Source: Acetobacteraceae bacterium (GTDB lineage: Bacteria; Pseudomonadota; Alphaproteobacteria; Acetobacterales; Acetobacteraceae). Taken from it: a stretch of DNA of 5,083 nucleotides. Position 1 is the first letter of the stretch; each line of letters begins with the position of its first letter. A program made the position numbers and the translations under genes. The DNA lies in NCBI GenBank assembly GCA_003133265.1, contig PKWQ01000418.1, forward strand, positions 10,813 through 15,895, given 5' to 3'. This document shows, in pieces, positions 1-5,083 of the stretch. Below the pieces are notes generated by a model that saw only the letters and a list, made by a program, of their open reading frames with translations, was not told where the DNA came from and did no database searches.

Positions 1-1253
1 CCCCAGCCCCACAGCCCGATCGACCATTCCTGGTGACTGCCGCGTGCGGAGTAGGTGGACCAGGGCAGCGCCTGCACGGTGGTGGCGACGCCGATGCGCG
101 TCCACATCTGCGCCACGGCCTGGGCGGTGCCGCTGTCGTTGGGATAGCGGTCGTTCGGCGTGTGCAGGGTCAGCTTGAAGCCCTTGGGAAAGCCGGCCGC
201 GGCCAGCAGGGCCTTGGCGCGCGCCGGATCGTAGGGCGGCACCTTGATCGCCGGATCGTAGGAGTAGGTGCCGGGAGGCAGCCACTGGCCGGTCGGTGTG
301 GCGGTGTCCTCCATCACCCGGCTGGCCAGCGCCTCGCGGTTGATGGCGAACGACAGCGCCTGGCGTACGCGCAGGTCCAGGAACGGGTTATTCGCCAGCT
401 TGTTGCCTTCATTGTCGGTGACGAACGGTTCCTCTCCGGTGCGGGAACTGTCCGGCTGGATGAAGATCATCCGCTGGCCCTGGGCAGAGAAGACCGACAG
501 CTTGGGGTTTGCTTTCAGGTGCGGCAGATCGGCGGCGGGCGGCACGTCGATGATGTCGACATCGCCAGCCAGCAGTGCCGCGACGCGGGCGGCGGCATTG
601 GGGATGAAGCGGATGGTCACGCGGTCCCATTCCGGCTGCTCGCCCCACCACGCCTCGTTGCGTGCCAGTTCCACCCGGTCGCCGGATGCGTAGCGCACCA
701 GCTTGTAGGGGCCGCTGCCGATCGCGGCCTTGCCGGAATTATACTCCTCGGTCGTCGCCCCCTGGCCGGCATGGCGGGAGATGATGGCGACGGACGCCAG
801 ATCGCCCGGCAGGTTGGGGGCGGGGCCGGCGGTGTGGATGCGCAGCGTCTGGGCGTCGACCACGTCGATGCTGCGGATGGCGCGCACCAACCCGGCGAAG
901 CCGCCCGGGCTGTTCGGCACGTTGGGCACGCGCGCGAGGGAGAAGACGATGTCGTCGGCGGTCAGTGGCTGTCCGTCCTGGAAGGTGACGCCCTGGCGCA
1001 GCCGGAAGTCCCAGACAGTGTCGGCGACCGGAACCCAGCTGACGGCGAGGCCGGGACGCAGCTTGCCTGCCGGCGAACGCTCGGTCAGCCGGTCGAAGAT
1101 GTGCATCGCCAGGCCGTTGTTCGGCGCGGCGTTGTAGAAATGCGGGTCGACGGAGGTGGCGGCCGCCGCCTGACCGATCCGCAGCTCATCGGCTGAGGCG
1201 GGGATGGCGGCGAACAGGACGAGGATCAGGGACAGCAGGCGCAAACGGATCAT
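1..1253 (-). CDS. ABC transporter solute-binding protein, family 5 (peptide/opine/nickel type), 3' end outside window
   Basis: Periplasmic substrate-binding subunit of a dipeptide/oligopeptide/nickel-type ABC importer, captured for about 417 codons; family members are usually about 500-540 residues, so roughly the last fifth is beyond the left edge. The ATG at 1253 follows a GGAG ribosome site (1264-1261, 7-nt gap). Residues 1-21 form a Sec signal peptide: basic MIRLR, a hydrophobic LLSLILVLFAAI core and an ASA cleavage site before DELRIG. The mature part starts with the family pattern TSVDPHFYNAAPNNGLAMHI, then IFDRLTE, LRPGLAVSW, the WDFRLRQGVTFQDGQPLTAD segment (residues about 80-100) and, later, LRVRQALSFAINREAL and YDPARAKALLAAAGFPKGF, all hallmarks of SBP_bac_5. 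ASA rather than a lipobox suggests a soluble periplasmic protein. No permease or ATPase gene is in the window, so the substrate cannot be given. It is divergent from the flavoprotein gene and shares its upstream region. Confidence 0.93.
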   Translation of the reverse strand, partial: MIRLRLLSLILVLFAAIPASADELRIGQAAAATSVDPHFYNAAPNNGLAMHIFDRLTERSPAGKLRPGLAVSWVPVADTVWDFRLRQGVTFQDGQPLTADDIVFSLARVPNVPNSPGGFAGLVRAIRSIDVVDAQTLRIHTAGPAPNLPGDLASVAIISRHAGQGATTEEYNSGKAAIGSGPYKLVRYASGDRVELARNEAWWGEQPEWDRVTIRFIPNAAARVAALLAGDVDIIDVPPAADLPHLKANPKLSVFSAQGQRMIFIQPDSSRTGEEPFVTDNEGNKLANNPFLDLRVRQALSFAINREALASRVMEDTATPTGQWLPPGTYSYDPAIKVPPYDPARAKALLAAAGFPKGFKLTLHTPNDRYPNDSGTAQAVAQMWTRIGVATTVQALPWSTYSARGSHQEWSIGLWGW

Positions 1254-1260
1254 TCCAGGG

Positions 1261-1264
1261 CTCC
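1261..1264 (-). promoter_or_regulatory. Ribosome binding site of the solute-binding protein gene
   Basis: On the minus strand GGAG lies 7 nt upstream of the ATG at 1253. It supports this start, which also gives a well-formed signal peptide. Confidence 0.6.
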
Positions 1265-1279
1265 GGCTCGGGATTCGGC

Positions 1280-1310
1280 ACTATAAGATGAGACGGCGCG
1301 GTATTCATCA
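1280..1310 (-). promoter_or_regulatory. Possible promoter of the solute-binding protein gene
   Basis: Read on the minus strand, TATAGT (1285-1280) resembles a -10 box and would put transcription start about 20 nt before the ATG, close to the ribosome site. A weak -35-like GATGAA lies about 18 nt further upstream. The -35 match is poor, so this is a tentative call from spacing and local AT content only. Confidence 0.25.
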
Positions 1311-1351
1311 CCCGTTCCGCGCTCGGGCAGCGGCGATTGCACCGACATCAG

Positions 1352-1416
1352 GAAATTGGACCGATGCGGTGGCCAAAATTGGGCCTGTCGAAGGGTCCAA
1401 TTTCGGGGTCCGATGC
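1352..1416. promoter_or_regulatory. Operator-like repeat cluster between divergent genes
   Basis: Three copies of a 10-bp element occur in 51 bp: AAATTGGACC at 1353-1362 (plus), AAATTGGGCC at 1376-1385 (plus, one mismatch) and AAATTGGACC at 1394-1403 on the minus strand. The outer two form a perfect 11-bp inverted repeat (1352-1362 and 1394-1404) with a 31-nt spacer. A second direct repeat, GGWCCGATGC, lies at 1358-1367 and 1407-1416. A mix of direct and inverted copies upstream of a pyridoxamine-oxidase-like gene recalls operators of MocR/PdxR-type (GntR family, PLP-binding) regulators, but no regulator gene is in the window and that link is inference. The cluster lies 29 nt upstream of the flavoprotein start and about 100 nt from the start of the divergent gene, so it could control both. 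Confidence 0.55.
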
Positions 1417-1431
1417 CACCGGCACCATAAT

Positions 1432-1435
1432 GGAG
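1432..1435 (+). promoter_or_regulatory. Ribosome binding site that decides the flavoprotein gene start
   Basis: GGAG lies 9 nt before the ATG at 1445. The alternative in-frame ATG at 1430 lies immediately upstream of and overlaps this site, and has no purine-rich site of its own, so 1445 is preferred. A CATAAT hexamer at 1426-1431 looks like a -10 box, but used as one it would start the mRNA downstream of this ribosome site. The two readings conflict, and the ribosome site is the better supported. Confidence 0.5.
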
Positions 1436-1444
1436 TGTGGGCAT

Positions 1445-2173
1445 ATGTCCGAGGCCGAGACCGACGAGCCGACCTTCGTGGTCACCAAGGTCAATCGCGT
1501 GCGGCGGCGGCACGAGCGCGGCCATTATGACCGCAAGACGATCTACGAAATTCTGGATGCGGCCCTGGTCTGCCACATCGCCTACGTGATCGACGGCCAG
1601 CCCTATTGCACGCCGACCGCGTTCTGGCGTGAGGGGGATCATCTCTATTGGCACGGCTCCTCGGCCAGCCGGATGATCCGCACCCAGGCGCAGGGCATCC
1701 CGGTGTGCCTGACGGTAACGCATCTGGACGCGCTGGTGATGGCGCGCTCGGGTTTTCACCACTCGGTCAACTACCGCTCGGTGATGGCGTTCGGCCACGC
1801 GCATCCGATCGAGGACCGGGCCGAGAAGCTGAGGCTGATGGATAACTTCATCGACCGCATCTATCCCGAACGCTCCAAGCTGATCCGCCAGCCCAACGCC
1901 CAGGAACTCAAGGCGACGACCTTGATGGGCATGGAGATCGAGACGGCGTCGGGGAAGGTTCGCAACACGCATGTGGGCGACGAGGAGGCGGATTATGCCG
2001 CCGTGCCGGCATGGTCCGCGCTCTACCCGGTCACCCAGGTGCTGGGCGAGGCATCGGAATGCCCCCGCCAGCTTCCCGGGCTCGCGGTCCCGGAAGGGAT
2101 GGCGGACTACGTGCCGGGCGCAACAGTGGATTCGGTAATGACGAAGGCGTACCGGAAGACGTTCGGGGGGTAG
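1445..2173 (+). CDS. Pyridoxamine 5'-phosphate oxidase-like flavin-binding protein (NimA-related, COG3467/Pyridox_ox_2 type)
   Basis: A 242-residue cytoplasmic protein of the split-barrel flavin-binding superfamily. A basic stretch VNRVRRRHERGHYDRKTIYEI (residues about 16-36) leads into the barrel: ILDAALVCHIAYVIDGQPY (36-54), TPTAFWREGDHLYWHGSSAS (56-75) with the typical HGSxASRM turn, then CLTVTHLDALVMARSGFHHS (88-107) and NYRSVMAFG (109-117). This series is characteristic of the NimA-related pyridoxamine 5'-phosphate oxidase-like family, which binds FMN or a related flavin. Some distant members confer 5-nitroimidazole resistance, but most have no known substrate, and true PdxH activity should not be assumed. 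The C-terminal part (150-242) carries the usual KATTLMGMEIE segment, followed by a tryptophan-containing tail. It is a single gene, convergent with parB and divergent from the transporter gene. The ATG at 1445 was chosen for its ribosome site; an ATG at 1430 would add five residues, and a TTG at 1337 would place the operator repeats inside the coding region. Confidence 0.88.
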   Translation: MSEAETDEPTFVVTKVNRVRRRHERGHYDRKTIYEILDAALVCHIAYVIDGQPYCTPTAFWREGDHLYWHGSSASRMIRTQAQGIPVCLTVTHLDALVMARSGFHHSVNYRSVMAFGHAHPIEDRAEKLRLMDNFIDRIYPERSKLIRQPNAQELKATTLMGMEIETASGKVRNTHVGDEEADYAAVPAWSALYPVTQVLGEASECPRQLPGLAVPEGMADYVPGATVDSVMTKAYRKTFGG

Positions 2174-2209
2174 AAGCGGCGGTCTGGCAGCCTCTGGCCG
2201 CGATTGGTG

Positions 2210-2246
2210 ACTATAGTTGTCGAATGTAATATTCGACAACTATAGT
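2210..2246. repeat. Perfect 16-bp AT-rich inverted repeat in the convergent spacer
   Basis: ACTATAGTTGTCGAAT (2210-2225) and its exact reverse complement (2231-2246) flank a 5-nt loop, GTAAT. Each arm contains the self-complementary octamer ACTATAGT (2210-2217 and 2239-2246); at the right arm the palindrome widens to AACTATAGTT (2238-2247). It starts 36 nt after the flavoprotein stop and ends 58 nt from the parB stop. A transcript could fold into a stable hairpin from either strand, but there is no T-run on either side and the stem is AT-rich, so it is not a classical intrinsic terminator. It could act as a hairpin that protects or separates the convergent mRNAs, as an operator, or be a remnant of a small repeat element. 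Confidence 0.8.
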
Positions 2247-2304
2247 TCATGGCGGGAAATACTTCATAAAATAGGCGCCATTCACTAGGACGATGAGTCT
2301 TTTT

Positions 2305-3171
2305 CTAGGAACGGGTCAACTGTGCCAGAACTCCATCCAGTTGATCCAAACTCTTGTAGTGGATACGCACGCTGCCGCCTTTGCCGTCGAAGGCGATTTC
2401 CACCTTCAGGCCCAGCCGCTCGGATAGCTCGCGTTCCAGGGTGGCGGTCTCCGGGTCCTTCGCCGGCTTCGGGCGCGACGGGCCCCCCGGCATGGCCGAC
2501 GGGGCCTTGGCCAGCGCCTCGGCCTGGCGGACATTCAGGCCGCGCGCCAGCACGATGGCCAGGGCGGCCTCCGGCTCCGGATGCATCAGCAGGGCGCGGG
2601 CGTGGCCGGCGGTGATCGTGCCTTTCCGCAGCTCGCTCCGCACCTTCTCCGGCAGGGTCAGCAGACGCAGCGTGTTGGCCACATGGCTGCGCGATTTGCC
2701 GACCGCCTGGCCCAACCGGTCCTGGCTAACCCCGAACTCGTCCAGCAGGCGGCGATAGCCTTCGGCTTCCTCGATCGGGTTGAGGTCCTGGCGCTGCAAA
2801 TTCTCCACCAGGCCGGCGGCCATCGCGTCCGGGTCGCTCAATTCGCGCACCAGCACCGGCACTTCGTGCAGGCCGGCGGCCTGGGCGGCGCGCCAGCGGC
2901 GTTCGCCGGCGATGATCTGGTAGCGCCCGGCTGCCGTGGGATGCGCGCGGGCAAGCAGCGGTTGCAGGATGCCACGGGCCCGGATGCTGTCGGTCAGTTC
3001 CTCCAGCGCCTCCGGGTCCATCGGGCCGCGCGGCTGGAACGGGCTCGGCTCCAGCATCTCCACCGGAACGGCACGCACGCCGGGCGATTGCGGGGTGGGC
3101 GGGGCGGCGCTGTCGCCGAGCAGGGCGGCGAGCCCGCGGCCGAGGCGGGGGCTGACTTCCTTGGCGCTCAT
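2305..3171 (-). CDS. parB: Chromosome partitioning protein ParB
   Basis: A 288-residue DNA-binding CTPase that loads at parS, spreads along flanking DNA and works with ParA to segregate the chromosome origin region. Visible parts in order: the N-terminal RLGRGLAALLGD (residues 9-20), the short conserved segment that contacts ParA; PFQPR (44-48), the start of the ParB/Srx fold; the CTP-binding GERRWRAAQAAGL (89-101); ENLQRQDLNPIEEAEGYRRL (123-142); a helix-turn-helix, VSQDRLGQAVGKSRSHVANT (148-167), for parS recognition; and a C-terminal dimerisation domain (about 240-288). The length is typical. The ATG overlaps the parA stop (ATGA, 3171-3168), with GGAG 8 nt upstream (3183-3180), so translation is probably coupled to parA. 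Its target site lies in the same operon at 4554-4571. The TAG stop is followed by the AT-rich convergent spacer. Confidence 0.97.
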   Translation of the reverse strand: MSAKEVSPRLGRGLAALLGDSAAPPTPQSPGVRAVPVEMLEPSPFQPRGPMDPEALEELTDSIRARGILQPLLARAHPTAAGRYQIIAGERRWRAAQAAGLHEVPVLVRELSDPDAMAAGLVENLQRQDLNPIEEAEGYRRLLDEFGVSQDRLGQAVGKSRSHVANTLRLLTLPEKVRSELRKGTITAGHARALLMHPEPEAALAIVLARGLNVRQAEALAKAPSAMPGGPSRPKPAKDPETATLERELSERLGLKVEIAFDGKGGSVRIHYKSLDQLDGVLAQLTRS

Positions 3172-4004
3172 GCGGCGGGCTCCAGCAGGGCGCGCTCGCG
3201 TTTCAGGAACTCCCCGGCCAGTCGCACATAGGCCTGCGCGCCGGGCGAGCGGAAATCGTAGAACAGCACCGGCTTGCCGTGGCTGGGGGCTTCGGAGATG
3301 CGGATATTGCGGGGAATCACCGTCTCGTAGACCTGGGAGCCGAAGAACGCCCGCGCATCGGCCGCGACGAGTTCAGAGAGGTTGTTGCGCCGGTCATACA
3401 TGGTCAGGACGATGCCTTGCAGCGAGAGGGCGGGGTTTAGCGCGCGTTTCACCATATCGACGGTGCGGATCAGCTGGGTGATGCCCTCCAGGGCGAAAAA
3501 TTCGCATTGCAGCGGCACCAGCACGGCGTCGGCGGCAACCAGCGCGTTCAGCGTCAGCAATCCCAGGCTGGGCGGACAGTCGATCAGGATGAAGTCGATG
3601 CCCGGCGCGTCGCGCAGCGGGGCGATGGCGTCGCGCAGCCGGAACTCTCGCCGGTCGAAATCGACCAGTTCGATCTCCGCGCCGGCGAGATCGGGCTCGG
3701 CGGGGATCAGCGACAGGCCGGGTACATAGGTGGCGCGGACCGCATCGGCGACGGGGATGCCTTCGGTCAGCAGCCGATAGCTGCCGGTGGCGCGGTCGGT
3801 GCGGGGCACGCCGAGGCCGGTCGAGGCGTTGCCCTGCGGATCGAGGTCGATCAGCAGCACGGACTCGCCGTTGGCGGCGATGGCGGTTGCCAGGTTGATC
3901 GCCGTGGTGGTCTTGCCGACGCCGCCTTTCTGGTTGGCGATCGCCAGCACGCGGGTGCGGCGGGGCGGCTGGGGTTCGGCGGCGTCAGGGCTGGGCTGCG
4001 ACAC
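3168..4004 (-). CDS. parA: Chromosome partitioning ATPase ParA (Soj type)
   Basis: A 278-residue deviant Walker-A ATPase that binds DNA non-specifically as an ATP dimer and is stimulated by ParB, driving origin segregation. The P-loop KGGVGKTT is at residues 26-33 with the signature lysine of the ParA/MinD family; LLIDLDPQGNAS (50-61) is the A' motif and FILIDCPPSLG (138-148) is Walker B. A PLQCEFFALEG segment (164-174) and RNNLSELVAADARAFFG follow, as in other chromosomal ParA proteins. The first ~17 residues are proline-rich and poorly conserved. The start is a GTG at 4004, inside the last 20 bp of rsmG (stop 3987-3985), preceded by only a weak GCGAG site, so expression is probably coupled to rsmG. 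The small size and lack of an N-terminal helix-turn-helix mark it as the chromosomal rather than the large plasmid type. Confidence 0.97.
   Translation of the reverse strand: MSQPSPDAAEPQPPRRTRVLAIANQKGGVGKTTTAINLATAIAANGESVLLIDLDPQGNASTGLGVPRTDRATGSYRLLTEGIPVADAVRATYVPGLSLIPAEPDLAGAEIELVDFDRREFRLRDAIAPLRDAPGIDFILIDCPPSLGLLTLNALVAADAVLVPLQCEFFALEGITQLIRTVDMVKRALNPALSLQGIVLTMYDRRNNLSELVAADARAFFGSQVYETVIPRNIRISEAPSHGKPVLFYDFRSPGAQAYVRLAGEFLKRERALLEPAA
3180..3183 (-). promoter_or_regulatory. Ribosome binding site of parB inside parA
   Basis: GGAG 8 nt before the parB ATG at 3171, within the last codons of parA. It supports the ATG in the ATGA overlap as the true parB start and allows reinitiation or coupled translation. 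Confidence 0.6.
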
Positions 4005-4554
4005 GGGCGATCTCGCTGATCCGGAGGATGCTGGCGCCGGGCGCGGTGCGGCTTGGGAAGCGCTCGGCGTGGATGTGCCACTCCCCGGTGGCGGCCGTCA
4101 ATTCGGCATCGGCATTGGCGCCCTTGAGAAACAGGCAAACCCCGCCGGGTGCCAGCAATGGGGCGGCAAGCGCCAGCAAAGCGGGCAGCGGGGCCAGCGC
4201 GCGGGCGGTGATCAGCGGGGCAGGGGGAATGCGCGCCGCCTCGATGCGGCTGGCATGGACGGTCGCGGGGGCGCCGGTCAGGCGGGCGGCTTCGCGCAGG
4301 AACGCGGCCTTGCGCTGGTCAGACTCGATCAGATCGAACGGGATGGCGGTGACGATAGCCAGAAGCAAGCCGGGGAAGCCGGCGCCAGAACCCAAATCGA
4401 TGGCGCGGGCGGGGCGGGGGGCGATCAGCGGCACCAGTTGCAGGGAATCGGCGATGTGGCGGTCCCACAGCGCATCTTCGTCGCGGCGTGCGATCAAATT
4501 GACGGTGCGGTTCCAGCGCAGCAGCAGTTCGGTGAAGCGGTCCAGCGCCGCCAG
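3985..4554 (-). CDS. rsmG: 16S rRNA (guanine527-N7)-methyltransferase RsmG (GidB); start uncertain
   Basis: SAM-dependent methyltransferase that methylates N7 of G527 in the 530 loop of 16S rRNA; loss of this enzyme gives low-level streptomycin resistance in several bacteria. Counting from the CTG at 4554, the 189 residues show LLLRWNRTVNLIARRDE (10-26), the conserved DRHIADSLQL (31-40), the SAM-binding loop IDLGSGAGFPGLLLAI (52-67), DLIESDQRKAAFLREAARLT (strand 4 and the following helix), ARALAPLPALL and LKGANADAEL. The start is a problem: the frame runs open up to a GTG at 4938 deep inside mnmG, but no ATG, GTG or TTG occurs in this frame between there and the conserved core. Family-like sequence reaches at least to GVSRET (4572-4555), which is encoded by the parS palindrome. 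CTG at 4554 is the nearest start allowed by code 11. The function is secure; the 5' end is not. Confidence 0.85.
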   Translation of the reverse strand: MAALDRFTELLLRWNRTVNLIARRDEDALWDRHIADSLQLVPLIAPRPARAIDLGSGAGFPGLLLAIVTAIPFDLIESDQRKAAFLREAARLTGAPATVHASRIEAARIPPAPLITARALAPLPALLALAAPLLAPGGVCLFLKGANADAELTAATGEWHIHAERFPSRTAPGASILRISEIARVAAQP

Positions 4555-4571
4555 TGTTTCACGTGAAACAC
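4554..4571. other. parS: parS centromere-like site (ParB binding site)
   Basis: An 18-bp perfect palindrome with the canonical 16-bp parS sequence TGTTTCACGTGAAACA at 4555-4570, extended by a G/C pair on each side. This is the ParB nucleation site found near chromosome origins across bacteria. It begins one base before the mnmG stop codon ends (mnmG ends at 4572) and runs into the start of rsmG, where it encodes VSRET in the rsmG frame. It implies that this window lies in the origin-proximal part of the chromosome. No second full copy was seen in the window. Confidence 0.97.
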
Positions 4572-5083
4572 CTACGCCGCGCGGCCCGGGGCTCGTTTGC
4601 GCAGATGCGCGGCAATGGCGGCTAGCGCCGCCGGGGTCATGCCCTGGATGCGCGACGCCGCGCCCAACGAGGCCGGGCGCTGGCGCGTCAGCTTGTCGCG
4701 CAATTCCGCCGACAACCCGCCGATCTCCTGATATGCGACCGCCTCCAGCGACACAGTCTCCTCCCGCTGAAAGCTGCGGATGTCGGCGTTCTGGCGATGC
4801 AGATAGCCGGCATAGCGGGCTTCGGTCTGCAACTGGGTCAGCGAACGCGGCGGCAACGCGCCCAGCCAGGGGAAGGCGGCACCGAGAGCCGCCTGGTCCA
4901 CCGCATCGTGGCCCAGCAGTTCCAGCACCGAGCGCCACTTGCCGTCCGCCCGGACGCCGACCCCGAGCCGCTCCAGCGCCGCCGGGGCCGCGCCCTCGGT
5001 TCGCGCGCGATCCAGCCCGGCGGTGACCGACCCAAGGTGCGCGGCGAAGGCGGTCGCGCGGGACGTGCCGACGCAGCCCCTAA
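4572..5083 (-). CDS. mnmG: tRNA uridine-5-carboxymethylaminomethyl modification enzyme MnmG (GidA), C-terminal part
   Basis: The last 169 codons of an FAD-dependent enzyme that, with the GTPase MnmE, installs (carboxymethyl)aminomethyl groups on C5 of wobble uridine 34 in certain tRNAs. The N-terminal FAD domain lies beyond the right edge. The window opens in RGCVGTSRATAF, just after the region that closes the FAD-binding part, followed by a variable helical stretch and then the conserved C-terminal domain: ARYAGYLHRQNADIRSFQ, ETVSLEAVAYQEIGGLSAEL and KLTRQRPASLGAASRIQGMT, which is the MnmE- and tRNA-contacting helical domain. The TAG stop (4574-4572) abuts the parS palindrome and rsmG, the classical gidA-gidB order. 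Nothing looks truncated at the C-terminus, which ends in a short basic tail, LRKRAPGRAA. Confidence 0.96.
   Translation of the reverse strand, partial: RGCVGTSRATAFAAHLGSVTAGLDRARTEGAAPAALERLGVGVRADGKWRSVLELLGHDAVDQAALGAAFPWLGALPPRSLTQLQTEARYAGYLHRQNADIRSFQREETVSLEAVAYQEIGGLSAELRDKLTRQRPASLGAASRIQGMTPAALAAIAAHLRKRAPGRAA

Noticed and set aside
33..1196. Long plus-strand open frame (387 codons) opposite the transporter gene.
   Set aside because: It is antisense to a convincing solute-binding protein with signal peptide and family motifs. Its translation is low-complexity, rich in G, R, V, D and A, and matches no family I recognise; long antisense frames are common in GC-rich DNA.
1250..2239. 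Long minus-strand open frame (329 codons) opposite the flavoprotein gene.
   Set aside because: It is the complement of the NimA-related gene, begins with a TTG inside the inverted repeat and has an arginine- and histidine-rich composition typical of antisense frames.
2286..2307. Run of T at 2300-2304 as an intrinsic terminator of the flavoprotein gene.
   Set aside because: No stable GC-rich hairpin precedes it; only a 3-bp GAC/GTC pairing can be drawn, and the strong inverted repeat lies more than 50 nt upstream.
3444..3455. GTTTCAC sequence within parA as a second parS.
   Set aside because: Only the left half-site is present; the following bases (CATATCG) do not complete the palindrome.
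3787..4566. Plus-strand frame of 259 codons across parA and rsmG.
   Set aside because: Both genes on the opposite strand carry clear catalytic motifs; this frame is glycine-, alanine- and glutamine-rich with no recognisable domain.
3985..4938. Taking rsmG as a 317-residue protein from the GTG at 4938.
   Set aside because: The first ~120 residues would be an out-of-frame reading of the conserved mnmG C-terminal domain, and RsmG proteins are about 190-220 residues.

Overview
The window is GC-rich chromosomal DNA from an alphaproteobacterium. The gene content, codon use and the mnmG-rsmG-parA-parB order fit Rhodospirillales, perhaps Acetobacteraceae; that rank is inferred from general resemblance and was not checked by a search. 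No mobile element, CRISPR array, tRNA or rRNA gene was seen, and nothing shows a wholly new system. The points of most interest lie in short non-coding or overlapping signals.

Layout from left to right. Positions 1-1253 (minus strand) hold the first ~417 codons of an exported family 5 (peptide/opine/nickel type) ABC transporter solute-binding protein; its 3' end lies beyond the left edge. Positions 1254-1444 are a divergent intergenic region with an operator-like cluster: three copies of a 10-bp AAATTGGRCC element, two direct and one inverted, and a second, flanking direct repeat. Positions 1445-2173 (plus) encode a 242-aa flavin-binding protein of the pyridoxamine 5'-phosphate oxidase-like / NimA-related family. 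Positions 2174-2304 are a convergent, AT-rich spacer (about 37% GC from 2210 on) with a perfect 16-bp inverted repeat around a 5-nt loop.

Positions 2305-5083 (minus) are the chromosome-partition and tRNA/rRNA-modification operon, read right to left: mnmG (3' part only), rsmG, parA and parB. The genes are packed tightly: parA overlaps the end of rsmG by 20 bp, and parB starts in an ATGA overlap with the stop of parA. A perfect 18-bp palindrome containing the canonical parS site TGTTTCACGTGAAACA lies exactly at the mnmG/rsmG junction, so the ParB target site is encoded inside the operon that makes ParA and ParB. The rsmG reading frame has no ATG, GTG or TTG near its expected start, which is the main annotation problem in the window.

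How the parts work together: ParB binds parS and ParA moves the ParB-DNA complex during origin segregation. MnmG (with MnmE, not present here) modifies the wobble uridine of certain tRNAs, and RsmG methylates 16S rRNA G527. The left half is separate: a periplasmic binding protein and a flavoprotein are transcribed divergently from a shared control region and may be co-regulated, possibly by a regulator encoded outside the window.
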